From positions 1 to 64,000 of the forward strand of contig ARYC01001303.1 of the NCBI GenBank assembly GCA_000711775.1: a stretch of 64,000 nt of DNA, in the 5' to 3' direction. The stretch is from Oxytricha trifallax (lineage: Eukaryota; Ciliophora; Spirotrichea; Sporadotrichida; Oxytrichidae). Below the pieces are notes generated by a model. The model was given only the letters and a program-made list of their open reading frames with translations, was not told the origin of the DNA and searched no databases. Below, piece after piece: positions 36,659-49,340 of the stretch. How positions within the stretch are numbered: the first letter of the stretch is position 1; each line of letters opens with the position of its first letter. The position numbers and the translations under genes were made by a program.

Positions 36659-39600
36659 TCAAAATCTTTGAGCAATCTCTCCTGGCTCATAGAAATCATC
36701 ATCACTATCATTATTTAATTTTCGACTATTTTACTTATGAAGCTCACTTTAATTTATTTTATATAATATTTATTTTAAGAATTAATAGTATCATATATGA
36801 ATACTCGTATTTAAAAAAATCAAAATATATAGGTAAAAGTATTATTTATTAAACTTCTCTTTTTCTAGTATTATTCCACAATTTCTATATCAAAATATAT
36901 GTATTTTATAATATGAATTAATAATAATATCATCGTCTTATCCTGCATCACTTTACTCCTCATTGAAGTTCCTAGAATCATCTTGATTCTCTTGTCTGAC
37001 ATACAATTTATCTATCATACTCTGATTTATTGGTTGTTAGTCCTCCTCCTTGTCATTTTGAGTTTTTTAATATAGATTTTCTTCTTTTATTGGTGTTTAT
37101 TAGTTTCCTTGATCTTTTTTTCACAATATAATTATTATAAATTTAATATTTATATTATGATCTTAATCATTAATCTCATTTCCTATGATATTATTAAGTT
37201 TTGAGGTATGTTACTTCTTGCTACTGTTTCTTTTGTTAAATTTACTATTTCTGCTTTTTTATGAAACAGTGTCTTCCACTAACTTTTAAATCATTAATAA
37301 TTATTGTATAATATTCAAATTACTTTTATTAATTGCATATATATTCGGTGAGCGCACAAGAAGCACAAGAGAGACAAAAAATATTGGAGATGGAGCAAAT
37401 GATGTATCTATGATTTTGGAAGCACATATTGGGTTAGAAACTCATTCAGCCGCTACTAGTCTTACTGCACTTTCAGGTGAACTTCTGGTGCTAAATACTC
37501 AGGAGTACCAATATTCTGTCTTTACTTCATCTAAGAGAAAACAATAGGGTAGGTAAATTCCATTAAAAAACCTAATGCCATAATTAATAATTAATGGCCC
37601 CTATTTAATATGAATATATATGCAATTAATAAAAGTGATTATTATATATAGAGATCTCTAATTAAATTTTGATCTCTTTTTTAATTTCCCTTGCCTTTAG
37701 CGATTCACTACTACTACTACTACTACTACTAATATTCAAATTATTTTTATAACTCCTCTTGAGGATTATCTTATATATTTTAATGCTTTTCATTTGCTTC
37801 TAGATCAATGTCAATTTAACTCTCACTGCTATCATCGACTGCTTGCTTTGTATTGTGCGAGCTGTGATCTCTTTTGCTTATTGGTGGTAAAAATGAAGAT
37901 TAACTCTGCTTGGATTGATACTAGTTCACTTTATTATTTTATAAATAGAACACATATTAGTAGAAATTTCTAATTACTATTATTTTATTAGTTTGGCTAT
38001 GACTGAGTATTGTCATCTTATTGTATATTGGTTTAAGAATGTGTATTACTATTATTATTTTTATTGGATTTACGTGACTTTTAAGAATTCAAATTTATAT
38101 TCTTCTGAGATTCTTTATCGTTTGAAGCTTCACTATCCACATAATTTTACAGTTATACTTGCTAAACTATAGTTTATCATATTAAATTAAATTATATATG
38201 ATTTTATAAGTTTAGTTCAACTCATTTTTCATGAATAAATGCTATTTATCAAAACCTGTGTTTGCTGATGGAGTCATTATAAAATCATTGATATTCTACT
38301 GGCTTATATCTAGCTATAAGAGCCCTTGATTTTAAACATAAATATATAATAAAAATCTTTATTTTAATTGTATAAATCAATTTTATTGTAGAGTGATATC
38401 AATAGGAATGTGCTATTACTGAGCATTAGAAGAGTATATCAGTTAATTCTGTGATTAATTAGCTGTGTCATCGATATTTGAATATGATTCATTAACTTTT
38501 TTGACTTTTTTATTTCTTTTGAGTTTTAAGCAAGTCCCTTTTTTCAATGATTTCCTCCACACATAAATTTCCTGACCATTATCCAATATTAATAAAACAT
38601 AAAATTGTTTAAAGTTTAATATTAATTAAAAAAATGGTTTATAAAATGAGAAAAAATAACTCCAATGTCTTTCTTTTTAGACAAAATACAAATATGCAAG
38701 TTACAACACCAATAATTGCTACAATTATGAATATTATAGGGAGGCCGATTACTACGAATTTTCTTCCTGCACTCATTTAGTCATCGTTTTTTTCATTATT
38801 GGAAGATACTTTACCGTTATTACAAAATCATAAAAAATATTTATAATCTTTTTATGTAATGATCATAAAATTTGATTAAAATTATATCGTAACCTTTTAG
38901 ACTGTTATAATCTGTAATATCAGCCTTCATTACTATTTCTTTTATTTCAGTGTCATTTATATTATATTTATTCAAATTATATCAATTAAATTGGGCTTTT
39001 TCAATAAAACTTAAAATTATTATCTATTATTTTTAATAATTGGCCAAATCAGTATTTTAGAACATTTTATTTTAATAGACAAACATATAAGCTTAATCTA
39101 CAGTCATTAAATACTGCCTAATCATTAATAAACTCTAATCAAATGCCTCATTATCTACCATATCTTGACCTCCTTACATACTCAGTGCACTATTAAGCTG
39201 AGCTAATATGGTTTATTTTGACTGTTCCAGTAAATCAGTGATATTGAGCGCGTTCAGCAATATAATGAAAAAGTCACTCTCACTCAATAAGTTTTCAGAA
39301 TTGAAGCCACTTAATAAGTCAGTTAAGTCCCAATTTATTGAATCTGTGGTATTATTGTTTTCTTCTGAATTAGGATTTTCAGTGTTATTGGTCTCATTTG
39401 AATTTGTAAAAGTATCGGTAGAGTTAGTAATTGGGGCGACTGGAGTCTCTTATTCTTCATTATTATTTGATGAGATACCAGTGATGTTATTATTTTACTA
39501 ATTAATCAGATCATCCTAGGCGTCTGTATCATTATCAGTAGATGAGGCTGTAGTGTTTTCTGGATTACTTAAATCAATTTGTTTAGTAATTTTATTTAGC

Positions 39601-40560
39601 CTTATATCATCAATAAGTGTCTATGCTCCATCTTTATAGAGATCAGTTGTTTAATTGACCTAATTACTTGAGAATTCTTCCTCTAAAAATTCATATAATA
39701 AATATAGAATCATTAAATTCAATCATGTAATTCTAATAATTAAGTAAAATTAAAAATCTTCTTTAGTTAAATGGATCAGATCTATTTTCAATTGTATGTA
39801 AAGCTAAAATATTAAATTGAATAGTCCCAATATAAAACCACATGCAATTTTATTATGTATTTTAAGATAAATTATAAAAGATTAGTATTTATAATTTAAT
39901 TTATTAAACTTTAAAATAAAAATATTTTTAATTTAGGATTGAAATAAGTTAATAGGGATTAAATGGAATTGTGTGATTATTAGGAACAGCTAGTAATATT
40001 TATAACATTAAGAAGTGTTATAATGACCAGGTGTAAAAACCCAATATTTTAAACCTTCATTATATATTAAATTTTTTCTTAAAGTTTATTTTTCTAATTA
40101 TTAACATTATTTTCTCATATTGTTTATCTTCATAATTTTAATAGAATTATCTACATTAATTGAATTATCGGGGGAGGGAGTTTCCTCCACTGGTTTATGA
40201 TTAAAAAAATTTAGGGAGGTTTCCTATACTAAATTATTTTATTATTTTTTATCAAATTAATCTATAAAACAACTATCAACAAACTTCCGGACTAATTTTT
40301 TTGTTATAGGTATACTTAATTTATAAATCAATTATTTAATATCTCATTTAGCATGGATTCTAAGATCCATATAAGATTTTTCTCTTTTCTTCTGAATGCA
40401 GTTCATCAAAGAAATATAGGCATGTCAGGCTGGAATTGATCAATTATAAATATTTCTTAAATATTTGAAATGATTCCAAGTGTTCTCATTTCTATTAGTG
40501 GATACCTAAACTCTAGGTACTACTCTTCCCATCATACCTCAATATTCTCTTAATATTAAT
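36659..40560 (-). CDS. g16: N/S/T-family membrane protein with long disordered tail
   Basis: A long ectodomain MDS (39110-39690) reads continuously: acidic/Asn-rich linker (TNSNETNNTENPNSEENN) then a folded part (NWDLTDLLSGFNSENLLSES; ALNITDLLEQSKQTILAQL). The next pieces are GQDMVDNEAFDQSLLMIRQY and VMKADITDYNSLKGY, then the helix VVIGLPIIFIIVAIIGVVTC (38690-38830). A 79-bp IES precedes DNGQEIYVWRKSLKKGTC. The tail spans 38500 to 36659 in several MDSs and ends GEIAQRF before TGA 36659. It is interrupted by an IES holding fragments of unrelated genes (37340-37550). The N-terminal limit is uncertain; a piece at 40360-40440 may belong here. Confidence 0.7.
37378..37437 (+). CDS. Fragment of a P4-ATPase (lipid flippase) gene inside an IES
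   Basis: The plus strand encodes NIGDGANDVSMILEAHIG, the hinge motif GDGxNDVxMIxxAHxG that is diagnostic for P-type ATPases and in this form for P4 flippases. Only about 20 codons are present. It lies between two tail MDSs of g16 and has nothing to do with that gene. Probably a stray MDS or captured gene fragment. Confidence 0.8.
37477..37548 (-). CDS. Fragment of a protein kinase gene inside the same IES
   Basis: The minus strand encodes KQRQNIGTPEYLAPEV, where GTPEYLAPE is the invariant activation-segment/APE motif of Ser/Thr kinases (AGC/CAMK-like). No other kinase motif is nearby. It faces the P4-ATPase fragment 40 bp away on the other strand. Confidence 0.78.
37707..37732. repeat. (ACT)n trinucleotide run in g16 tail
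   Basis: About eight ACT units; on the minus strand AGT codons giving a poly-Ser stretch before ESLKAREIKKEI. Confidence 0.85.
38582..38666. other. IES in g16 (79 bp, pointer TCCAAT) between helix and juxtamembrane motif
   Basis: Removal joins VFCLKRKTL to DNGQEIYVWRK. Confidence 0.88.
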
Positions 40561-40782
40561 TGGGTCATAAAATTAAACAATTTTTGAATTTATGTAAAAT
40601 TCATTAAATTTAACATTAAAAAAGTGCAGGAAATTTCCTCTAGTGAAATAACTCTCCTCCAGCGAATTTTAAATGATGTATTTAATAATGACATGAAATT
40701 AATGAATATATTAAATTAAAATCTATAAACTGGAATGAAATTTTAAGTATTTTCTTCTTATATGTTTAGTTGATTGCCCTTA

Positions 40783-43700
40783 TCACTATTTGGTGTGAAC
40801 ATTTGTGGTATTCATTGTATTAGTGTGATTATGGTTGCTCTCTAAGTGTTCTTTGTATCTCTCCTGGTCGTTATTTAACTTGTGAAGACCCTCTTAAGAT
40901 TTCTAATTTTAAATGATGGCGTTTTCTTAATTATGGAAACTTTACAGTGCATGAAGAGCCACAGGGTCTACTAATGGTAATATATTGGCCATATCATAAA
41001 ATAAATTAAAACTATAAGTGCTATTAAAATCCTTATCTTGCTCTTAGTTTTATAGACTGTCTTGTTCGTTTTACACATTTAGCGTTTAATAGAACTTATC
41101 TTCTTCTATTTGCTTGTTATAATCAATATATTGAGTTATATATGTGATTATTATAATTTAATCATCTACAACATTCTTTCTTCTCTCCTCTTCTTCATAT
41201 TACCTTTTGTAATGAATTGAACTGCTATGTACCAACAATCCAAATAAATTTTACTCTATATATGGGGGGGTCTAAGTTGGTGGCAAAAAGCTTTTGAAAC
41301 CTAGGTCGGTGGCATAATAAAAATTTTCTTTTTCTTATTGGGAATCATTAAGTACATCAATAAACATGAAAAAATTTTTATGACAGATAGTTATTCAACC
41401 TCCATCAAAGCAATTTGGTCATTTGACGAAGCTGTTTCGCATATAAAATAAATTAGAATTTCAAATATAAAATTCATCCATTTATAAAATAATTTGCTAT
41501 TAAAAATATATCTATATAATATCAATGAAAATAGATAAAATCGACGATTAGTCTATAACATACGTCAATTTTACTCTATTTTACAATATCATTAATTGTT
41601 AATGAGATCATATTTATATAGATATATTTTTAATAGCAAATTATTTTATAAATGGATGAATTTTATATTTGAAATTCTAATTTATTTTATATGCGAAACA
41701 GCTTCGTCAAATGACCAAATTGCTTTGATGGAGGTTGAATAACTATCTGTCATAAAATTTTTTTCATGTTTATTGATGTACTTAATGATTCCTAATAAGA
41801 AAAAGAAAATTTTTATTATGCCACCGACCTAGACCCCCCCTATATATATATATATATATATATTGTTTAATTATTTATATATTCTAAATGACTTGCTTCT
41901 CTGAGGTCCACTTTAATTCAAGCTGTTGCTTCTAGTGTTGCCCCTCTATCTATTATTAGGTGAATTACTATCCTAATTTGAGCCGCTGCTCTTGCTGTTT
42001 AATGGATTATTCGATCTAATACTCTCCAAGTCTCCTACCTAGTTATTTATACTTTTTCTACTCTTTTTTCTTAAAATAATTGTAAGATTAATAATTAATG
42101 ATTTCATTAATCTAATGTTTAAAAGCTTAATAAATTTAATTTATTTTTCTGTGCTGCTTTTTGCCATAATCTAGCTCATTCTTATCTCTATAGTTTCTAT
42201 AAGACTCAATTACTTTGCCAAACCATGTGCACTACCTGCATCTCTTCTTGCATGTTAACTTTATTTTCCCACCTCTGAACTTTTTTTCATATATATTTGA
42301 AAATACAATAATCTCAAATTTTGATTAACATTAAAGATATTTGTATTATTACTTATTCAATTGATAAAAATGTAAAACTTATATTTGCAGCAGATATATC
42401 TAATGCAGAGTACTTAAAACACGCCATAGAAGAATAAAATAATTGGTATGCCTACTTTTTTAAATAAATCTATTCTTTTTTTCTCTAGGTCTTCTTCCTT
42501 TGGTGGTACTTTTTATGAAAGTATTTACTATTGGAAGAAAAAGTTAAATCAAAAATTATTTAATACAAACTTATAATTATTATACTTTGCATTTGTAAGG
42601 CTGTTAGAGAAATAAAAATAAAAAATAAAAGTAAATTAATTTCTCTTTTATTTTTCAAATGTGGAAATAAAAATTTGGTGGATGACGAGAAAACTAGTTT
42701 TAATTTGATATTCATATTAATACACTAAATGATCAATCTTAGTCGTGAAGTAGAGATATCAAGAAAGCAATCAAATACGAAAAAAACTGCTTCGTCTACC
42801 AGACTGATTCCCTCCAAACCTAGATTATATAGTAGAGGAGTGGCTCATACCAATTAAGAATTATGATCTCTTCTAATAAGACTTTGTTTAATGTCAAAAA
42901 TTTGGGCCTAATTTTAAAATTAAAAATTACTAATTATATGTACTACTTTATTAATTAATTTATGAATCAAGAATATAGTCTATTTACAGCTTTATTTGCT
43001 ACCTAATTTATATTCTAATCCGTAGCAAAGCTTCCTATGTTACTTTTAATAGACATATCAACTTCTTTTAGGAGAGCCGATGATGCTGCACGCCCAAACT
43101 GTAGATAATCAAAACATAACATTTAAATTATATTTTTTCTTACTACAGAAAATCTAATATAACTGAAATTTAAAATTCATTGATTTTTAAAAATAAAATA
43201 TTGAAAGATAATTAAATTTTCAATAACATAAAAATAATGATTCTAAAAACAAAACAAATAATAATTATATTGAATAGAGAACATGTTGTAAGTTATTCAG
43301 GTCTCCATTCGATATGATTTATTAAAATTGAAAATGGAATAATATTCCTTAAAATAATTATTTATAATTATCATTTATTTTTATTAGCAACTCAGGTTAT
43401 AATAAGATTACATAAATTTAATTATCCAATTATCAAAGATTCGAAAAAAATATAAAATCATCGATTTAAATTAATTAATAGGGGCAAATATTGGGGTTAT
43501 GGAAAGATTTATGTTAATACTTTGTCTAATAAATAAATTGATTATATTATTTTTTAAAAAAAAAAATCTTGAATTTACAAAAAAGATTTTATCAATTTAT
43601 AAGATTGTAGAATTGTCTATTTCTTAGTAGGCTTTATTAAACATGAAATAGTAAGATTATTTATAAAGAATTTTAATCAAAAAATAATAATTAAAATCTG

Positions 43701-44360
43701 TAAATCATCTATAAATTTCATTATCTATATAAATAAGATCTCATCTATATCAAATCCTGAAGATCATACTATTAGGAGTCAAAGTTTAGAAATGCAAAAT
43801 AATATAGAAATATTTTTTATTATAATTTAAAGTTTTTCATTTAGTATTTACTCAGAATATCCTTTATATCAAAAAGGTTGAAGAATTTATATAAAGATAT
43901 TTATAATTTTAAAATTATAATAAATTATTGCAAAATTAATATAGTAAATACTAATAATAATCGTAAATAACATTTATAATTAAAAGAATGTAGTGTCAAT
44001 ATTACGAGTTGTTGATGAATATGCTGATCTCAGCTTGCTTTTATTCTAATCATATATTGAAATGGTAATATATTATAAGATATTTAATATGTTACTCTAT
44101 ATTATTATTATAAATTAAATTGAAGTGTCTATATCACTAAAATCCTTAAAAATTGTGTTCTTCTTTTATCTTTGTAATAAATTCTGAGTGAAAAATGTCA
44201 TTCAAAAACTAATATATTTTTATATTAAAATTCTTCTATTATTGAAGGTCCCGTTTCAAATTAAAAAAATAAGTAAAATATATGATACTCATTTCTGAAT
44301 ATTATCATTAGACTTTGCATAAGGTGTTAGTTGTATAATTAGAAAAAGATAAATCACCAT
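40783..44360 (-). CDS. g17: N/S/T-family membrane protein
   Basis: ATG 44360 starts a signal peptide (MVIYLFLIIQLTPYAKS). Ectodomain pieces are at 43985-44040 (SKLRSAYSSTTRNIDTT), 43745-43790, 43255-43335 (SNGDLNNLQHVLYSIQ), 43000-43110 (ASSALLKEVDMSIKSN) and probably 42720-42900. The helix FKKVGIPIILFFYGVFQVLC (42380-42560) is followed, after a 98-bp IES, by FRGGKIKLTCKKRCRQCTW. The Gln-rich tail occupies 42130-42280, 41900-42060, 41040-41240 and 40783-40990 and ends in NTTNVHTKQ. A foldback element (41262-41840) separates two tail segments. Closest relative appears to be g18, from the shared KRCxQCTW juxtamembrane region. Confidence 0.68.
41262..41840. mobile_element. Foldback/MITE in the g17 tail region
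   Basis: Inverted arms of about 225 bp (41300-41523 and 41612-41835) with G-run ends (GGGGGGTCTA / TAGACCCCCC) next to TA-rich flanks. The left end carries an extra partial duplication of the terminal AGGTCGGTGGCA segment. No coding capacity. Lies between two g17 tail MDSs. Confidence 0.85.
42278..42380. other. IES in g17 (98 bp, pointer AACTT) between helix and juxtamembrane motif
   Basis: Removal joins IRYICCKYK to FRGGKIKLTCKK. Confidence 0.86.
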
Positions 44361-44816
44361 ATTTTCTTTAATTCTTAACTTTCCCCAAAACTCTATATTT
44401 AAAAATATTTACATATTATACTAATTATATTATATATATCGAGGTATAAATATATATTTAATTTAAACTTCATTGATTGCTGTTAAAATTTTTTATTCTT
44501 AATAAAAAGTTTATAAATGATGCCTTTTCATATTTTATATAGTAATAAAAAAAATCAATTATTATGTATTTTGCCTTTCTTTTATCAATTCTATATATTC
44601 AATTTCAATTATTTTGATATTTTTCATTTTAATGTTTATAGTGATGTTAAGAGATATAAATAAATGTTGATTAGTGTTGTATATGAACTTAATGATTATA
44701 AATATTAAAAAGTGTAACGATTATCGATTTATTTTATTTCAGTTATTTCTACTCATTATAAAATTTCTCATAAAAGCTATTAAAGAAAGTTTACAAAAAT
44801 TTATATTTAAATATTA
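44361..44816. other. AT-rich spacer between g17 and g18
   Basis: About 450 bp of AT-rich sequence; nothing supported. Confidence 0.4.
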
Positions 44817-45502
44817 TCAATGAAGAGTAATGTGATCGATTGGGATGTTAGATTCAGTGCCTTTTACTTTTGTATGAGACTTGTTTAACAAATATACAAG
44901 TTATTATAAAAATATAATGTTGTCTGTTTGGAGCATTGGTGAGTTATTGTAGATAGAATTGTCAACATAGGAAACGTTGGGAGTCATACTGATGTCAGTT
45001 TTAAAATCAAAATAATAACTTACTTCTTTTTTATCAAGTTATCAGAATTACACAATTTTAATTGGGAATTTTAAGTGTTAAAAAAAGTTTGAATGACAGA
45101 TCTCTGAGTTGCCTTGGAGTAGTCTCCACCTGGGGTAACTGTCTTGACTCTGTAATTTCTTCTGCATATTCTAACAATCCAAGTGCATTTTAAGCATCTC
45201 TTTCTGCAAATATATTTCTCCTTGCCGTCTTCGTCTCTCTTTTTCTTATCAAATATTAAAATTAAAACACTCCATAATCTTTTTCATTAATTAATAATTA
45301 AAAGACACGTGCTTTTCTTTAGGCAGAAGCAGAATACGATAAGTGGGGTGAGTAGAAGCATGGTTCCTAGTAAAATTGGTAGACCTATCTTCAGGAATTT
45401 AGTGTCTGAATCTTCATCATCATCGCTAGACTTTTTGTTTGCTTGCTCAAGAGCAAGAGTTGCATCATAAACCACCATAGATTCATTTTTAATAGAAAAC
45501 TA

Positions 45503-45551
<49 letters not shown>

Positions 45552-47654
45552 TTAATATATATTAAAATTACAATTCATACTGAGTAAGGTCAGCTCTAAG
45601 ATAAACGTCTCTTACAGCTCTATCATTCAATAAATGATAAGATTATAGATCATAAATTAATAAAAATATAGTAAAAAATACTATACTTTTTATGATTGTT
45701 AAGGTTAACGTTGACGAAGAGTGGTTTTTCATAGATTTCTTTGAATGACATGTCAAAGGACTTCAAAAAGTTCTTCATTGTGCTCATACCTTTTATTTAA
45801 ATAAATTGCAAATTTATAAATTATATTTTGCAGAATTTATATGAAATGATACTTTTTTTATAGATAAAACTTTTTAATTATTCACAGAGTGTAAATTTTC
45901 CAGGTAAAAATAAAGCGAATTCAATTGGGGAGATTAATGGTTTTTTAATTAAAAAATTAAGAATTAAAAAAAACAGAAAAGATATATAAAACTACTGCAA
46001 CCACACTTAAAGCATTCACCAAAATCATTTCTAATTGTTAATAATCATAATTAAATAGAAAAATAAATAAACTTATGAGTTTTAAACTTTTTGGAACTAA
46101 TAATAATCACTAAAATTTGAATCCCAAATATTCTATACCTTCTTTAGAAATCTTTGATCTATTCTAAAGTTTGACTTATATCTCTTGTAGCAAATCTGAA
46201 ATTTAAATTAAAAACAGTTTAAAATTCTATTTTTAAATTTTGAAGTGGTACTTGTCTTATACCCCACCTCTTATATATTAATTGTAATGAACAAAATAAG
46301 CAGATTTGTGTAAAAAAATCACGGATGTAATATTTAAAAACTATTATGGTAACTTTCTGATAGCGTTATAGCTTAAAAAATATAAATTTATTGTAAAATT
46401 ACTCACTTTTTTAGTTTTTTTTTCTTCAAGTCATAGATTTATTCTAACTTATTCTTTGTTAAAGTCCTGAAGCTAGCAAAATATATATTATGAATGTTGA
46501 TATTTTTAATAATAAAGGTAACTAATATTGTTTATCATTAATCATTTTTCCCTTAAAGATTTTTAATATAATTTGTTTAGATTCAAGACTTTAACTATGA
46601 CAAGATTAATTACGGATTTGAAGTAATAAGTTAAAATAAATCTATGATTTATAAAACTTAAAAATAAGTTTAATTTTTCTATAAACTTATGAAATTTTCA
46701 AGCTATAACGCTTCCAGAAATTGACCAAAAGGTATTTTTTATATTTTATTCGTGTTTTTTCATACTAAAATTTGCTTATTCTAATGATTATTATTATTTT
46801 AATAAAAAATTAATAGGGGGTGTGAACCCTCAAATTTTGTAAATATTTTTATTGGTAGTTAAAAAAATCTCTTAATCATAATTATGCAAGATGTTTATCA
46901 ATAATTTATATATTCTAGAAATTTTCATTTACTTAATCACGGATTTGTAGAAGGTAAATCTATCGAGTGAGCTAACATCTGAAACCAGTTGTGAGAAGTC
47001 AGGGAATGGATTTGGCTCTTCCACTTCTTGTTTCAATTTACAATAAATTAATTATTAGTTAATTGGGCAAAATAATAAAGCTTTATCATTTAATTATTAT
47101 TAATTTTTCTTGGTTCCCACTATCAGTATCATTACCTTGTGTGGAGTTTAAATAAAATTAGCTAAATTAATTAGAAATACTTCTCATCTGAGATAGGGAC
47201 AGTATTGTTTATTTAATTTTTATTTAAAAGAATCATTACTGTTTTCGTAAAATTAGCATATAATAGTGCTATTAGATGATGAAGATGAGTTAGTTGATGT
47301 GGAATTAGATTTAATTTCAATTTTTTAATCAGTTTTGTAGAATGCTAAAATAAGTAAAATTAGATCCAGAGGTGCTATTTGAGCTTGTTGAATTAGTGCT
47401 TGTTGAATTGGATGAAGTTGAATTGGAAGAAGTTGAGTTGGTGGTCGTGGTTGTAGTTTGCAACATTCAATAAATTTACTTATTAGCTCGATTAATAACA
47501 ATTGTTATAGCATTTATATTCTTCTAATCATGCCTTTGTTGATTTCTTGAGCAATATCATTTTTCACGTGTGCTGCTGAGGTAGTGGACATCATTAACGA
47601 ACATCCTAAGACTAGAAGACTTAGCAGAGCGATAGTCTTGGTGGATTTGTTCAT
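44817..47654 (-). CDS. g18: N/S/T-family membrane protein
   Basis: ATG 47654 starts a signal peptide (MNKSTKTIALLSLLVLGCSL). NST repeats follow at 47260-47470 (NSTSSNSTSTNSTSSNST), then ectodomain pieces at 46940-47050 (FSQLVSDVSSLDRFTFY), 46430-46480, 46130-46200, 45700-45800 (KNFLKSFDMSFKEIYEKPLF) and 45579-45640 (DVYLRADLTQYE). The last MDS before the membrane gives LEQANKKSSDDDEDSDT and the helix FLKIGLPILLGTMLLLTPL. A 72-bp IES precedes RDEDGKEKYICRKRCLKC. The tail ends at TGA 44817 (GTESNIPIDHITLH). Two IESs were resolved exactly; one carries a TAA microsatellite. Confidence 0.72.
45241..45319. other. IES in g18 (72 bp, pointer TTTTCTT) between helix and juxtamembrane motif
   Basis: Removal joins VFCFCLKK to KRDEDGKEKYIC. 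Confidence 0.88.
45481..45578. other. IES in g18 (92 bp, pointer ATTCAT) with TAA microsatellite
   Basis: Removal joins RADLTQYE to SMVVYDATLAL. The IES holds about 15 TAA units at 45505-45550. Confidence 0.85.
46345..46725. repeat. Degenerate inverted repeat in g18
   Basis: The segment around 46360-46460 (TAGCGTTATAGCTT... CATAGATTTATTCTAACTTA) recurs inverted at about 46590-46725 with about 75-80% identity. It overlaps an ectodomain MDS of g18, so it may be an old foldback or an inverted exon copy. Confidence 0.6.
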
Positions 47655-48405
47655 GCTAAGCAGGCTATTATTGTGTTGTCTTGAAGTGTCTTTCTAGTAC
47701 TACATTCTAAAACTATGTAATTTATGCTATTAATTCAAATTAGTGTAATAAAAATACTACTAATAATAATAATAATAATAATAATAGAGATTTCGATTAT
47801 CTTTTAATTTTTAATAAATTAATATGTTATAAAAAAAATAAATAAAATTTATTGGGTTTATTGTCAAAATTGCAACCTATTTAATCCACAAAAAAATTAA
47901 AATAATTATTTGGAATAATTATATAATAATTTATTAGGTTACAATTTAAATAATAATAATAATTTTATTATGTTTATATTTTAATGAAGGCTTAAAATAT
48001 ATATTTATAATTAATCAATAGATTTTTATTATATAATTCTTTTTTTAATCAGTTACATTTTTTATTAATTTAGACTCATCCACTCTAAATACTTAAATGA
48101 GACTTAAAATTTTAAAGCAATTATTTAGAACCCCCTAAAATCGTTTTCTGAATCGTAAAATATTTTTGAAATCCTTAAATCATGACTAAAATACTCTATA
48201 GAGCAAAATCCCCAAAATAAACAAAGACTTTTCCCTGTGGTATTATGGTTTAAATTTTGTAAAAAAAATGTAACTATTTGGAAAATATAATTGTGAGGGT
48301 GGGGTGATGAATTTTTTAAATAAAAATCTAGAAAATTAAGCAAATATTAAGAAATTAAATGAAAGTTTTATTACAGCTGAAGATTAATAATTAGATTTCA
48401 CAAAT
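47655..48405. other. AT-rich interval between g18 and g19
   Basis: About 750 bp. A TAA trinucleotide run lies at 47759-47785. Open frames on both strands at 48120-48340 have no protein-like character that would decide between them, so none is called. Confidence 0.4.
47759..47785. repeat. (TAA)n run
   Basis: About eight TAA units upstream of the g18 start. Confidence 0.9.
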
Positions 48406-49340
48406 TCAAGGGACTATGTTTTACATGGTAGTGTCAACAACTGATTAATTACTGAATCTATCTGCTCCACCAAGAGTACTTCCTCTTCCCTTTTTCCCAC
48501 AGCAACATTTTAGCACTAACCTTTGCTCTCCATTGTCAGGTGATTTAAACAATATAAAAATGAAACATAATGTGGTTATTTTAACATAAAATAATAGATT
48601 TCTCCATGACGATGCAATATTTGAGTACAATGAACCAGGTGATTATAAATGCGATGCAAATTACAGCTGGGATACCGATAACCACTGCATATTCCAAAGG
48701 TGTGGCACTTGTATTGCTACTGCTAGTGCGGGATGATCCAGATTAAGAACTTGTCTCAGTTTGAAAGATTATTATATTTAAATGAATATTTTTGAGAAAA
48801 ATCTTTAACTATTTAATAATAAATATGTGAATTAGTTGTTGTGTCAACCCATTTCCCTCCTGATTCATATAGTTTGAAAGTAGAGTATGTGGAGAAATCG
48901 CCAGATGTAAATAATTGCTCAACAATAGTGGAATTAATCTTAATTATAATTATATAATTAAATTGTAATACGCCTATTTAACTTTATAATACCTATATTT
49001 TATTATCGAATTAGTGATGTCCATGTACTCAAATAGTGGTGAATTATAAGCTGTCTTATAACCATCGTTTAAAATTGTCAACCATGATTTCAAACCTGTT
49101 AAAACCGCTTCCTTAAATAAAAAGTTTATTTTATTATGTTTATATATATATATTTTCAAAAATATTATAATCTTAGCAATTGCAGAAGAGCTTGCAGCTA
49201 CTAAAGATGACTTGCCAGCTTATATGTATGGTACTATCACAGTAGGAGCTATTTTATTATATAGCTCTGCTTTTGACAGGGATGATCCTGCGTCTTTGAA
49301 GGCTTTGTTTAATTTACCAAAAATAATCAAAATAATGTGA
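48406..49340 (-). CDS. g19: N/S/T-family membrane protein, signal-peptide MDS not found
   Basis: Ectodomain MDS 49190-49340 (AFKDAGSSLSKAELYNKIAP) continues at 49000-49135 (GLKSWLTILNDGYKTAYNSP) and 48850-48930 (GDFSTYSTFKLYESGGKW). Then comes a Ser/Thr linker and the helix LEYAVVIGIPAVICIAFIIT (48640-48760). A 55-bp IES lies between VMEKS and PDNGEQRLVLKCCCGKK. The tail is short and ends at TGA 48406. No ATG or signal peptide precedes the first ectodomain segment before the g20 stop at 49482, so its first MDS may lie elsewhere or be lost. Confidence 0.65.
48542..48601. other. IES in g19 (55 bp, pointer GATTT) between helix and juxtamembrane motif
   Basis: Removal joins LKYCIVMEK to SPDNGEQRLVLKC. 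A competing 7-bp repeat (ATGGAGA) would shift the frame and was rejected. Confidence 0.8.

Noticed and set aside
39208-39501. 97-codon plus-strand ORF
   Set aside because: Antisense of the g16 ectodomain MDS, which reads through with sequons and an N/E-rich linker on the minus strand.
42690-42890. Plus-strand coding segment (SREVEISRKQSNTKKTASST)
   Set aside because: The minus strand is equally open and its reading fits the position of the g17 ectodomain before the helix; orientation left undecided, no separate gene called.
48125-48343. 72-codon minus-strand ORF between g18 and g19
   Set aside because: Both strands are open, composition is not protein-like, and it fits no neighbouring gene.
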